Numbered from the stretch's first letter, positions 35,251-47,434 are shown. The stretch is DNA of 64,000 bases from Meghimatium bilineatum (GCA_034231615.1 CM067322.1:104669767-104733766), one strand, 5' to 3'. The notes: generated by a model not told the origin, from the sequence alone. Made by a program: numbers and translations.

Positions 35251-35929
35251 GCTATAACAGGCTTCTCACAAATAAGCTTTCTACCACAAGCATATTTTCT
35301 CAAAGTGAATCCTGTAGACCCTTAATAGTCCACCCGAATGCAGATCTGGAAATATCAATCACATTATTCTTTCAAATCCCTCACTGCCTCAGTATTGTCA
35401 GACATATTCCAAATGTCTATTCAGATCAATTCTCGGTTAATATTATCCATTAATCTTGGCCTAGTGTGAAAACAACTAGAGCTGAATATATCAGATTTTG
35501 CTATCCAACGGTTCAATGTTGGTTTACTTTTCACTAAGCCATGAATAGTCCTCTTTCCCGGGTGTGGAATAGAATGGTAGTTTTCCTCGAGTAGCTTCAT
35601 TGCAGAAATACTTTAAAATATTATTTGTGATTGCTCTATTGTCATTAATTTTATGCGCCGCCTCATGTTTTCCTACAAACTATAAACTTTATGTTGAGAT
35701 TCTTCTGACGGAGAATTTGAGCATGACACCGGATACAACCTGTCTTGTGCTCGAGAGTACACAATCGTGCAAAATCTTGTTTTCTTTTCTTGTCGCTTTA
35801 TACCTCTTTAATGCCTAGCACGTCATGGGTAGTTCTCTGTAGATGGGTTTCTGTGTGCTTCATATATGTTTGTTTTCGTTGACTTATATTTCTGTAGTTC
35901 ATCGTTTGCAATTTCCCGCTTAAATCGTG
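35251..35929. other. Unrecognised unique sequence
   Basis: There is no array or transposon that I can identify. Short open frames here (for example 35600-35818) have no recognisable domain. Confidence 0.35.
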
Positions 35930-35942
35930 CCAATTGTATGAT

Positions 35943-36682
35943 TAGACTAAGGTAAAACACAGGTTTATATATCACTTCAATGAGGCACGACAGACTATAA
36001 CTAAAACTAGTAGGTAATGATGCGCAAACAAGAAATCATACAAATTATAATACACAAATCATATTCAACGTTCCATCCACAAGATCTTTATCAAGACACA
36101 AACAAAACATCAAAAGACGACGAATGGAAAATTATCACAACAAAGAAACGTATCCAACGGAAATATGGAAATGAGATGCCGGAAAGTCAAAAAGTACATA
36201 AAAACGTAAATATATGTGCAAACGAAACCAACAAAAAGATGAGTAAATAACGAAAGAAAAAGAATAAAGACAAATACCACACCAACCCAGTACTAGACAT
36301 AAGAGTGATCGGAATTGAGTCCAAAAGGCTTGAGTGTACTCAATTTAATATTGAGACGATTTTTCCACATATATTTAGGTTTTTTATGTACTTTCTGACC
36401 TTCCGGCATCTCATTTCCATATCTCCCTTGGATACGTTTGCTTGTTGTGATAATTTTTCCATTCGTTGTCTTTTGATGTTTTGTTTGTGTCTTGATAAAG
36501 ACCTTTTGGTTGAAACGTTGAATATGATTTGTGTATTGTAATGTGTATGATCTCTTGTGTTCGCATCATTACCTACTAGTTTTAGTTATAGTCTGTCGTG
36601 TCTCATTGAAGCGATATATAAACCTGTGTTTTACGTAAATCTAATTGTTGTTAGTTTCACGCAGTTAGCTTGTATTGATTGT
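35943..36682 (-). mobile_element. Non-autonomous foldback derived from a Penelope-like element
   Basis: Two arms of about 270-290 bp (from 35950 rightward, and 36375-36660) are reverse complements at high identity around a short centre (CTCAATTTAATATTGAG, itself nearly palindromic, about 36337-36353). Both arms match the arms of the Penelope-like element at 58616-60359. A 13-bp direct repeat CCAATTGTATGAT flanks it at 35930-35942 and 36683-36695, which marks it as a complete insertion. No RT remains. Its right end corresponds to the left end of the 58.6 kb copy, so it lies in the opposite orientation. Confidence 0.83.
36488..36525 (+). ncRNA. Degenerate hammerhead-ribozyme-like motif in the Penelope arm
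   Basis: TTGATAAAGACC-TTTT-GGTTGAAACG resembles the hammerhead core: CUGANGA, a stem II hairpin, then GAAAC. Two core positions differ (C3 to U, G8 to A). Hammerhead ribozymes are known in Penelope-like element terminal repeats. The same motif occurs at 60248-60276. I could not establish stems I and III, so this is probably an inactive relic. Confidence 0.35.
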
Positions 36683-36695
36683 CCAATTGTATGAT

Positions 36696-36974
36696 ACACG
36701 AACCATGTCTAAATGATGTCTTATAATTTACTGTAAAACATATTAAATATGTGTGTGAGCTGAGCGGTGATATATGTCACATATAAACACAAATTAAAAC
36801 TAATGGCTGCATTTTACTGAACAAACATAATGCATAGGGTCTATATACCATTTCAAATTCACACACAAAATTTCAGTAATATGCCTTATATATATTTGCT
36901 GGGATACATCATCTTAAAGTTGACCAGAGATGGTAACACGTGATAGTATCTGACTGCTTGGATACTTGTTGTTG
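36696..36974. other. A/T-rich spacer
   Basis: Nothing was recognised between the foldback element and the next array. Confidence 0.3.
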
Positions 36975-37385
36975 TACCTCATTGCAGAAAACTTGTCACA
37001 TACGACAAACATTGCAGAAAACTTGTCACATACGACAAACATTGCAGAAAACTTGTCACATACGACAAACATTGCAGAAAACTTGTCACATACGACAAAC
37101 ATTGCAGAAAACTTGTCACATACGACAAACATTGCAGAAAACTTGTCACAATACATTCGACAAACATTGCAGAAAACTTGTCACATACGACACACATTTG
37201 CAGAAAACTTGTCACATACGACAAACATTGCAGAAAACTTGTCACAATACATTCGACAAACATTGCAGAAAACTTGTCACATACGACAAACATTGCAGAA
37301 AACTTGTCACATACGACAAAGATTGCAGAAAACTTGTCACATACGACAAACATTGCAGAAAACTTGTCACATACGACAAACAGTC
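36975..37385. repeat. Minisatellite, 30-bp unit, about 13 copies
   Basis: CATTGCAGAAAACTTGTCAC followed by ATACGACAAA recurs. Two longer units carry an extra AATACATTC. Confidence 0.95.
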
Positions 37386-37465
37386 TAGAATTTATCTTAT
37401 TGTAAGAAAATGTGTTAGAATTAATGTAGAAAACCGTATTAAAATGATCATTACTGCAGGGACAT

Positions 37466-37720
37466 GATTCTTGATTAGAAACCTGCCCCACAGCATGTGG
37501 AGCATACCCATAAGTGCTCGCCCTCTGTTCCAGCAGCCATTCGACTAGATGATATTTCGAGTCCAATGCTACCGAAACAGATGTCGACCTCAGGGCACAA
37601 CTCTAGCCTTGCAACATGTTTCTTTGTTGTTCCGCCCACCCACGCCGTGCCCGTAACTAGTTCAAGCACAACGTTGGCTGTCGGAACAACATGGTAACTG
37701 TTATCGAAATTGTTATCTAA
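37466..37720 (-). pseudogene. Internally deleted LINE: 5' and 3' ends fused
   Basis: On the minus strand, about 37710-37550 matches the 5' part of the LINE at 54.66-55.34 kb (shared CAGTTACCATGTTGTTC, GGAACAACAAAGAAACATGT, GTCGAC-TCTGTTTC). It then passes directly into the LINE 3' end: EHLWVCSTCCGAGF and a stop, then TTTCTAATCAAGAATCA (37482-37466), as at 60750-60800. About 6 kb of endonuclease, RT and RNase H sequence is missing. The join leaves a short continuous open frame (37726-37475), which I regard as a relic. Confidence 0.75.
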
Positions 37721-37969
37721 TTGCACACATCAGCAGACTACCATTAAACAGCATACCACAGCCAGCTATGCTACACAGATACAGTGAAGACAGAACTGAG
37801 ACCGACCACGAAAACGATGAACCACCAAGATTAAAAGAGGCGACAAATGCCTCAATATACTCAGTACAGACGAGCGCCATCTGCAGAGAACTCTTCTACC
37901 CCTGACGCTGAAAGGCAACAAATGGTTTAGCGAATAGATAGAGATAGACTGCAGAAAAACAAGCTAATT

Positions 37970-38915
37970 CATAGCTGACTGCAAGAAAACATGTTACAGA
38001 GTGGCTGACTGCAAGAAAACATGTTACAGAGTGGCTGACTGCAAGAAAACATGTTACAGAGTAGCTGACTGCAAGAAAACATGTTACAGAGTGGCTGACT
38101 GCAAGAAAACATGTTACAGAGTAGCTGACTGCAAGAAAACATGTTACAGAGTAGCTGACTGCAGCAAAACATGTTACAGAGTGGCTGACTGCAAGAAAAC
38201 ATGTTACAGAGTAGCTGACTGCAAGAAAACATGTTACAGAGTAGCTGACTGCAGCAAAACATGTTACAGAGTAGCTGACTGCAAGAAAACATGTTACAGA
38301 GTAGCTGACTGCAAGAAAACATGTTACAGAGTGGCTGACTGCAGCAAAACATGTTACAGAGTAGCTGACTGCAAGAAAACATGTTACAGAGTGGCTGACT
38401 GCAGCAAAACATGTTACAGAGTAGCTGACTGCAAGAAAACATGTTACAGAGTGGCTGACTGCAGCAAAACATGTTACAGAGTAGCTGACTGCAAGAAAAC
38501 AAAGAAGTACTTCACAGCATCAAAACATGTTACAGAGTAACTGACTGCAGCAAAACATGTTACAGAGTAGCTGACTGCAGCAAAACATGTTACAGAGTAG
38601 CTGACTGCAGCAAAACATGTTACAGAGTAGCTGACTGCAGGAAAACATGTTACAATGTGGCTGACTGCAGGAAAACATGTTACAATGTAGCTGACTGCAG
38701 GAAAATAAACTAGAGTATTGTTGATTGCATGAAAACATACTTTAGTAACTGATTTCAGGAAAACAGACTAGAGTGCAGCTGATTGCAGGGAAATAGGCTA
38801 TAGTTTCGGTAATTGCAGGAAATCATGCTAAAGTGCAGTTGACCACAAGGAAAAAGGCTAGAGTTTCTGTGACTACAGGAAACAGATTAGAGTTTCGGTC
38901 AATACAGAAAATGGT
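37970..38915. repeat. Minisatellite, 30-bp unit, left part of an interrupted array
   Basis: GCTGACTGCAAGAAAACATG followed by TTACAGAGTA is nearly perfect to 38690, with two binary variants (GCAAGA/GCAGCA and GTAG/GTGG). It then decays through 38915 (GATTGCAGGGAAATAGGCTA). It resumes at about 39165. Confidence 0.95.
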
Positions 38916-38959
38916 ATTGAATTTAGTTAAACAGGAAATCTCCGTGACTATGGCTAAGT

Positions 38960-39160
38960 TAGGCATATGCTATGCTATAATTGTTGCTATTGATTATGGG
39001 GTACTACTTGTGCACATGAGGTCTAGATTTCAAATCCGGCTCATGACCTCTTGTATACAAAGTGATTCGCCGATCACCGGGGATTATCGCTTGAAGACAA
39101 GAAATTAGTGCAATGAGTGGTGCTGCCGTCGAAGGACATGCGCCGTTTTCGTTGTTATTA
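38960..39160 (-). mobile_element. Possible SINE inserted in the 30-bp array
   Basis: This unique block sits inside an otherwise continuous array. Its minus strand has TGATCGGCGAATCAC (A-box-like) and GAGCCGGATTTGAAATC (weak B-box), and shares AGGTCATG and AAATCTAG with the tRNA-like head at 6879-6962. Family assignment is uncertain. Confidence 0.38.
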
Positions 39161-39164
39161 CAGT

Positions 39165-39660
39165 GTAGATGCCTGCAGGAAAATAAGTTAGATTTTAGGT
39201 AAATGCTGGGAAGTAAATTAGATTGTAGTTGAGTACAGGAAAATAAATTATGGTGTAGTTGAGTGCAGGAAACTAAATTAGAGTGTACTTGAGTGCAGAA
39301 AAATAAATTATGGTGTAGTGGAGTGCAGGAAAATAAATTATGGTGTAGTTGAGTGCAGGAAAATAAATTAGAGTGTGGTTGAGTGCAGGAAAATAAATTA
39401 GAGTGTACTTGAGTGCAGAAAAATAAATTATGGTGTAGTTGAGTGCAGGAAAATAAATTAGAGTGTGGTTGAGTGCAGGAAAATAAATTAGAGTGTACTT
39501 GAGTGCAGAAAAATAAATTAGAGTGTGGTTGAGTGCAGGAAAATAAATTAGAGTGTAGTTGAGTGCAGTAAATAGATTTGTTTAGACCACTTCAGAAAAT
39601 AGGTTTTGAGTAGCTGACTGCAGTAAAATAAACTTATTTTATAGCTGACCGCAGGAAAAC
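39165..39660. repeat. 30-bp minisatellite, right part
   Basis: GAGTGCAGGAAAATAAATTA followed by GAGTGTAGTT: recognisably derived from the left part (GCAGGAAAATAAACTAGAGT at 38696), but a different variant was amplified. Confidence 0.92.
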
Positions 39661-39750
39661 AAGCTAAACTTCCCCCCAAAAAGTTCATAATGAACAATGG
39701 GCTATGTGTATTCAAACATCACTATTACTTGGGTACAATTTAATGCTTCA

Positions 39751-39863
39751 AGCAGGTTTAATAATTGTTCTATCATAGTCAAACTCAGATACCTACATCT
39801 CAGACCTGCAGGTTTAATAATTGTTCTATCATAGTCAAACTCAGATACCTACATCTCAGACCT
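39751..39863. repeat. 57-bp direct duplication
   Basis: GCAGGTTTAATAATTGTTCT to CATCTCAGACCT occurs twice in tandem, a very young two-copy array. Confidence 0.9.
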
Positions 39864-39982
39864 ATTAACTTTGACAGTTAAAATCGCCAGCGCAAGCACT
39901 GACAATATCACAGAGTACTTTACTTCCAACAACATACATGTTTATATTTATTTGACAACAATAACATTCATTGTTTCCTGTA

Positions 39983-41170
39983 CTGTCTACTTGTTAAAAG
40001 ATGTTACATACTGTCTACTTGTTACAAGATGTTACATACTGTCTATTTGTTACAAGATATTACATACTGTCTACTTGTTACAAGATATTACATACTGTCT
40101 ACTTGTTACAAGATATTACATACTGTCTACTTGTTACACGATATTACATACTGTCTACTTGTTACAAGATGTTACATACTGTCTACTTGTTACAAAATGT
40201 TACATACTGTCTACTTGTTACAAGATGTTACATACTGTCTAAATGTTACAAGTTTTACATTCTGGCTACATGTTACAAGTCGTTAAATACTGACTAATTG
40301 TTAGAAGTCGTTACATGCTGGCTACTTGTTAAATGTCGGTACATGCTGGCTACAAGTCATTACATGCTGGATACATCCTACATGTCATTACATGCTGGAT
40401 ACATCCTACAAGTCATTACATGCTGGCTACATGCTACACGTCATTACATGCTGGATAAATAGTACAAGTCGTTACATGCTGGCTACATGCTACAAGTCAT
40501 TACACGCTGGCTAAATATTACAAGTCGTTACAGGCTGGCTACATGCTACAAGTCGGTACATGCTGGCTACATGCTACATGTGGCAACATGCCGGCTACAT
40601 GTTGCAAGTCGCTAAATACAACTAATTGTTAGAAATCTTTACATACTGACTACTTGCTAGAAGTCGTTACATGCTGGCTACATGTTACAAGTCGCTACAT
40701 GCTGGCTACATGTTACAAGTCGTTACATGTTGGCTACATGCTGCAAGTCGTTACATTCTGGCTTCATATTATAGGTCGTTACACGCTGGCTACATGTTAC
40801 AAGTCGGTACATGTTAGCTACTTGTTAGAAGTCGTTATATACTGACTACTTGCTAGAAGTCAATACATGCTGGCTACATGTTACAATTCGCTACATGCTG
40901 GCTAAATGCTGATATGTCGTTACACGCTGGCTACATGTTACAAGTCGTTACATGCCGGCTACATTTTACAAGTCGGTACATATTGGCTACTTGTTAGAAG
41001 TCGTTACATATTCACTACGTGCTACATGTTGGAACATGTTCGCTACATGCTACAAGTCAGTACATACTGAATACATGCTACAAGTCAGTACATACTGAAT
41101 ACATGCTACAAGTCAGTACATACTGAATACATGCTACAAGTCAGTACATACTGAATACATGCTAGAATTC
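39983..41170. repeat. Minisatellite, ~28-bp unit, homogeneous left and degenerate right
   Basis: The left third has TACTGTCTACTTGTTACAAG with GATGTTACA. From 40250 the units become GTCGTTACATGCTGGCTACA with many changes. At 41050-41165 a CAGTACATACTGAATACATG variant is locally repeated. Confidence 0.9.
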
Positions 41171-41261
41171 GGCACAAACTTTTTACCTGTTAGAATGACT
41201 GTTGTATATGCTAAGTTTACAGGCACTATGAGATGAATACATTCAAAGAGAAGAGGGAAAC

Positions 41262-44200
41262 TTGGAATATATCATGAGAAGAGAACACGTGGAACATATC
41301 ATGAGAAGAGAAAACGTGGAACATATCATGAGAAGAGAACACGTGGAACATATCATGAGAAGAGAACACGTGGAACATATCATGAGAAGAGAACACGTGG
41401 AACATATCACGAGAAGAGAACACGTGGAACATATCATGAGAAGAGGACACGTGAAACATATCATGAGAAGAGAACACGTGGAACATATCATGAGAAGAGG
41501 ACACGTAGAACATATCATGAGAAGAGAACACGTGGAACATATGAAAAGAGAACACGTGAAACATATCATGAGACGAGAAAACGTGGAACATATCATGAGA
41601 AGAGAACACGTGGAACATATCATGAGAAGAGAACACGTGGAAAATATCATGAGAAGAGAACACGTGGAACATATCATGAGAAGAGAACACGTGGAAAATA
41701 TCATGAGAAGAGAACACGTGGAACTTATCATGAGAAGAGAACACCTGGAACATATCATGAGAAGAGAACACGTGGAACATATCATGAGAATAGAACACCT
41801 GGAACATATCATGAGAAGAGGACACCTGGAACATATGAAGAGAGGACACCTGGAACATAACATGAGAAGAGAACACGTGGAACATATCATAAGAAGAGGA
41901 AAAGAACATGTGGAACATATCATGAGAAGAGGACACGTGGAACATATCATGAGAAGAGGACACCTGGAACATATCATGAGAAGAGGACACCTGGAATATA
42001 TAATGAGAAGAGAACACGTGGAACATATCATGAGAAGAGAACACGTGGAACATATCATGAGAAGAGGACACCTGGAACATATTATGAGAAGAGGACACCT
42101 GGATCATATCATGAGAAGAGGACACCTGGAACATATCATGACAAGAGTACACGTAGAACATATCATGAGACGAGAAAACGTGGAACATATCATGAGAAGA
42201 GAACACGTGGAACATATCATGAGAAGAGAACACGTGGAACATAACATGAGAAAAGAACACCTGGAACATATCATGAGAAGAGGACACGTGAAACATATCA
42301 TGAGAAGAGGACACCTGGAACATATCATGAGAAGATGACACCTGGAACATATCATGAGAAGAGGACTCGTGGAACATATCATGAAAAGAGGAATCCTGGA
42401 ACATATCATGAAAAGAGGACACCTGGAACATATCATGAGAAAAGGACACCTGGAACATATCATGAGAAGAGGACACCTGGAACATATCATGAGAAGAGAA
42501 CATATAGAACATATCATGAGACGAGAAAACGTGGAACATATCATGAGAAGAGAACACGTGGAACATATCATGAGAAGAGGACACGTGGAACATATCACGA
42601 GAAGAGAACACGTGGAACATATCATGAGAAGAGGACACCTGGAACATATCATGAGAAGAGAACACGTGGAACATATCATGAGAAGAGAACACCTGGAACA
42701 TATCACGAGAACAGAACACGTGGAACATATCATGAGAAGAGAACACGTGGAACATATCATGAGAAGAGGACACGTGAAACATATCATGAGAAGAGGACAC
42801 CTGGAACATATCATGAGAATAGGACACCTGGAACATATCATGAGAAGAGGAAGAGAACATGTGGAACATATCATGAGAAGAGGACACGTGGAACATATCA
42901 TGAGAAGAGGACACCTGGAACATATCATGAGAAGAGGACACCTGGAACATATCATGAGAAGAGAACACGTGGAACATATCATGAGAAGAGAACACGTGGA
43001 ACATATCATGAGAAGAGGACACCTGGAACATATCATGAGAAGAGGACACCTGGAACATATCATGAGAAGAGGACACCTGGAACATATCATGAGAAGAGAA
43101 CTCGTAGAACATATCATGAGACGAGAAAACGTGGAACATTTCATGAGAAGAGAACACGTGGAACATATCATGAGAAGAGAACACGTGGAACATATCATAA
43201 GAGAACACCTGGAACATATCATGAGAAGAGGAAGAGAACACGTGGAACATATCATGAGAAGAGGACACGTGGAACATATCATGAGAAGAGAACACCTGGA
43301 ACATATCATGAGAAGAGGACACCTGGAACATATCATGAGAAGAGGACACGTGGAACATATCATGAGAAGAGAACATGTAGAACATATCATGTGACGAGAA
43401 AACGTGGAACATATCATGAGAAGAGAACTCGTGGAACATATCCCGAGAAGAGGACACCTGGAATATATCATGAGAATAGAACACGTGGGACATATCATGA
43501 GAAGAGAACACCTGGAACATATCATGAGAAGAGGACACGTGAAACATATCATGAGAAGAGGACACGTGAAACATATCATGAGAAGAGGACACGTGGAACA
43601 TATCATGAGAAGAGAACACGTGGAACATATCATGAGAAGAGGACACGTGGAACATATCATGAGAAGAGAACACGTGGAACATATCACGAGAAGAGAACAC
43701 GTGGAACATATTACGAGAAGTGCACACGTGAAACATATCATGAGAAGAGAACACGTGGAACATATCATGAGCAGAGAACACCTGGAACATATCATGAGAA
43801 GAGGAAGAGAACACGTGGAACATATCATGAGAAGAGGACACGTGGAACATATCATGAGAAGAGGACACCTGGAACATATCATGAGAAGAGGACACCTGGA
43901 ACATATCATGAGAAGAGGACACCTGGAACATATCATGAGAAGAGGACACCTGGAACATATCATGAGAAGAGAACACGTAGAACATATCATGAGACGAGAA
44001 AACGTGGAACATATCATGAGAAGAGAACACGTGGAACATATCACGAGAAGAGAACACGTGGAACATATCATGAGAAGAGGACACCTGGAACATATCATGA
44101 GAAGAGAACACGTGGAACATATCATGAGAAGAGAACACCTGGAACATATCACGAGAAAAGAACACGTGGAACATATCATGAGAAGAGAACACGTGGAACA

Positions 44201-44984
44201 TATCAAGAGAAGAGAACACGTGGAACATATCATGAGAAGAGGACACGTGAAACATATCATGAGAAGAGGACACGTGGAACATATCATGAGAAGAGAACAC
44301 GTGGAACATATCACGAGAAGAGAACACGTGGAACATATCATGAGAAGAGAACACGTGGAACATATCATGAGAAGAGAACACCTGGAACATATCATGAGAA
44401 GAGAACACGTGGAACATATCATGAGAATAGTACACCTGGAACATATGATGTGAGGACACCTGGAACATAATGTGAGAAGAGAACACGTGGAACATATCAT
44501 GAGAAGAGGAAGAGAACACGTGGAACATATCATGAGAAGAGGACACGTGGAACATATCATGAGAAGAGGACACCTGGAACATATCATGAGAAGAGAACAC
44601 GTGGAACATATCATGAGAAGAGAACACCTGGAACATATCATGAGAAGAGAACATGTGGAACATATCATGAGAAGAGGACACCTGGAACATATGATGAGAG
44701 GACACCTGGAACATAACGTGAGAAGAGAACACGTGGAACATATCATGAGAAGAGGAAGAGAACACGTGGAACATATCATGAGAAGAGGACACGTGGAACA
44801 TATCATGAGAAGAGGACACCTGGAACATATCATGAGAAGAGGACACCTGGAACATATCATGAGAAGAGGACACCTGGAACATATCATGAGAAGAGGACAC
44901 CTGGAACATATCATGAGAAGAGGACACCTGGAACATATCATGAGAAGTGGACACCTGGAACATATCATGAGAAGAGAACACTGA
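41262..44984. repeat. 3.7 kb minisatellite of 27-bp units carrying E-box variants
   Basis: The core is CATATCATGAGAAGAG followed by AACACGTGGAA or GACACCTGGAA, roughly 135 units. Most units differ only at A/G before ACAC and at CACGTG versus CACCTG. Six-base-longer units (GAAGAGGAAGAGAA) and a GACGAGAAAACG variant recur at irregular intervals, showing higher-order duplications. The unit length is a multiple of nine codons, so several frames stay open for hundreds of codons on both strands without being genes. Confidence 0.97.
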
Positions 44985-45039
44985 AATGTTTTAGAGAAAG
45001 AAGTGTACCTTATATAACAAGAAATGTAATACAGGGAAA

Positions 45040-45378
45040 CTTGTCACTGTGACGTGGGGGCGCTTGTCACTGTGACGTGGGCGCGCTTGTCACTGTGACG
45101 TGAGGGCGCTTGCCACTGTTACGTGGGGGACCTTATCACTGTGACGTGGGGGACCTTGTCACTGTGACGTGAGGGCGCTTGCCACTGTGACGTGGGGGAC
45201 CTTGTCACCGTAACGTGGGGGACCTTGTCACTGTGATGTCGGGGATCTTGTCACTGTGATGTGAGGTCGATTGCAAATGTGACGTGAGGGTTGCTTGCCA
45301 CTGTGACCTGGGGTACCTTGTCACTGTGACGTGCGGACCTCGTCACTGTGACGTGAGGGCGCTTGCCACTGTGACGTG
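45040..45378. repeat. Minisatellite, ~23-bp G-rich unit, about 14 copies
   Basis: CTTGTCACTGTGACGTGGGG alternates with GAGGGCGCTTGCCACTG forms. Units contain TGACGTGG. Confidence 0.92.
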
Positions 45379-45984
45379 GGGATTATAAAATGCCTAGAAT
45401 AAATGATTTCAATGAAATAGAATCATACATCAGACCTGGGCGCAGTATGTGGCTAAATGTTGTGCCTAGAATGAAACTGTCAGATTTCGTATAGTTGAAG
45501 CAGAATGACTTGTGCGCGAATATTTCATTTCTTCTGACATGATACCGCTCAACTCAAGCAGAAAATGTCTAATCAAGCAGCCAGCGGGGTTTGCTTCTGA
45601 AACGATCCGTATTTGAATTCATCGTTTCTGTAAAACTAGTAGAAATAAACAGCTGTGTTGTAAACGGCTGAAGTTTTCAATAACTTTTACCAAATGTGTG
45701 GCTACACAGAGAAAACAGTTTAATGCCGATCCAGTGCTTGGTCAATACAAATACATACATGATATACCTCATCAACATAGGCAATAAAATAGGTCACCAT
45801 TAAACATACTGCTTCTGCTTATGACCGTCAGGGCGACGATGTCGCTGGCTAATATTTTATGAAGAAATTGCAGTTTTTACAAATGTATGAGTGAGTGCAC
45901 GAATATGTATGTGTATATGTGTGTGTGTATGTGTGAGCTTGTGTGTAAGATGTATGACAGTAATGTTACTTCTCTTGGGCCATA
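45379..45984. other. Unrecognised unique sequence
   Basis: No gene or array is visible apart from a GT-rich microsatellite at about 45907-45940. Confidence 0.4.
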
Positions 45985-46455
45985 GTACATAATAACACAG
46001 GTCAATAATAACACAGGTCAATAATAACACAGGTAAATAATAACACAGTCAATAATAACACAGGTAAATAATAACACAGGTCGATAATAACACAGGTCAG
46101 TAGTAACACAGGTTAATAGTAACATAGGTCAGTAGTAACATAGGGCAGTAGTAACACAAGTCAGTAGTAACACAGGTCAGTTGTAACACAGGTAGTAGTA
46201 ACACAGGTCAGTAGTAACACAGGTTAGTAGCAACACAGGTCAGTGGTAACACAGGTAGTAGTAACACAGGTAGTAGTAACACAGGTCAGTAGTAACACAG
46301 GTCAGTAGTAACACAGGTTAGTAGCAACACAGGTCAGTGGTAACACAGGTAGTAGTAACACAGGTAGTAGTAACACAGGTCAGTAGTAACACAGGTCAGT
46401 AGTAACACAGGTAGTAGTAACACAGGTAGTAGTAACACAGGTAGTAGTAACACAG
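45985..46455. repeat. Minisatellite, 16-bp unit (and 13-bp shortened form)
   Basis: AGTAGTAACACAGGTC recurs with AATAATAACACAGGTC on the left. The AGGTAGTAGTAACAC form lacks TCA. Confidence 0.92.
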
Positions 46456-46477
46456 GGACCACATGGACCTTAATACA

Positions 46478-46575
46478 AAATAGATAACACGTATACACAC
46501 TAGATAACACGTATACACACTAGATAACACGTATACACACTAGATAACACGTATACACACTAGATAACACGAATA
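46478..46575. repeat. Minisatellite, 20-bp unit, about 5 copies
   Basis: TAGATAACACGTATACACAC is repeated head to tail. Confidence 0.95.
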
Positions 46576-46605
46576 CACACTGTTCAGTAATAATTTTATC
46601 TATAT

Positions 46606-47262
46606 TGAGATGTTCGTTGAGATGCAGACACACAGGGCAAGAATCATTTATCTCCATGTTGAGATGTCCGTTGAGCTGCAGACACACAGGGCAGGAATCA
46701 TTTATCTCCATGTTGAGATGTCCGTTGAGCCGCAGACACACAGGGCAAGAATCATTTATCTCCATGTTGAGATGTCCGTTGAGCTGCTGACACACAGGGC
46801 AAGAATCATTTATCTCCATGTTGAGATGTCCGTTGAGCTGCAGACACACAGGGCAGGAATCATTTATCTTCATGTTGAGATGTCCGTTGAGCTACAGACA
46901 CACAGGGCAGGAATCATTTATCTCCATGTTGAGATGTCCGTTGAGCTGCAGACACACAGGGCAAGAATCATTTATCTCCATGTTGAGATGTCCGTTGAGC
47001 TGCAGACACACAGGGCAAGAATCATTTATCTCCATGTTGAGATGTCCGTTGAGATGCAGACACACAGGGCAAGAATCATTTATCTCCATGTTGAGATGTC
47101 CATTGATATGCAGACACACAGGGCAAGAATCATTTATCTCCATGTTGAGATGTCCGTTGAGATGCAGACACACAGGGCAAGAATCATTTATCTCCATGTT
47201 GAGATGTCCGTTGAGATGCAGACACACAGGACAGGAATCAGTTTTCTTCATGTTGAGATGCA
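46606..47262. repeat. Minisatellite, 54-bp unit, about 12 copies
   Basis: GTTGAGATGTCCGTTGAGCT and CAGACACACAGGGCAAGAAT recur every 54 bp. At 18 codons per unit it gives open frames on both strands. Confidence 0.95.
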
Positions 47263-47434
47263 CGCTACAACTTGCTGTAGTGCTCCAATATTGCGTTTTC
47301 TCTGTTAATTTTTGTTAGGTTCTTATGGGTGACATTATCCACGTGAAGGTCTGTTTCTGTAGTCTGGTTCCATTCGCTATTCTCCTCTCAGGTTTCAACC
47401 AAATTTTACCTGTCTACAGTTTTGTATTCTCACC

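Noticed and set aside
34587-35303. 238-codon minus-strand frame with a basic 13-residue repeat
   Set aside because: It is the 39-bp array translated, running into the 50-bp array with no unrelated domain.
41226-44984. Very long open frames (1251, 954 and 711 codons) on both strands
   Set aside because: They arise because the 27-bp unit is divisible by three and lacks stops in several frames at once. There is no start context, domain or splice evidence, and the peptides are only the array read in different frames.
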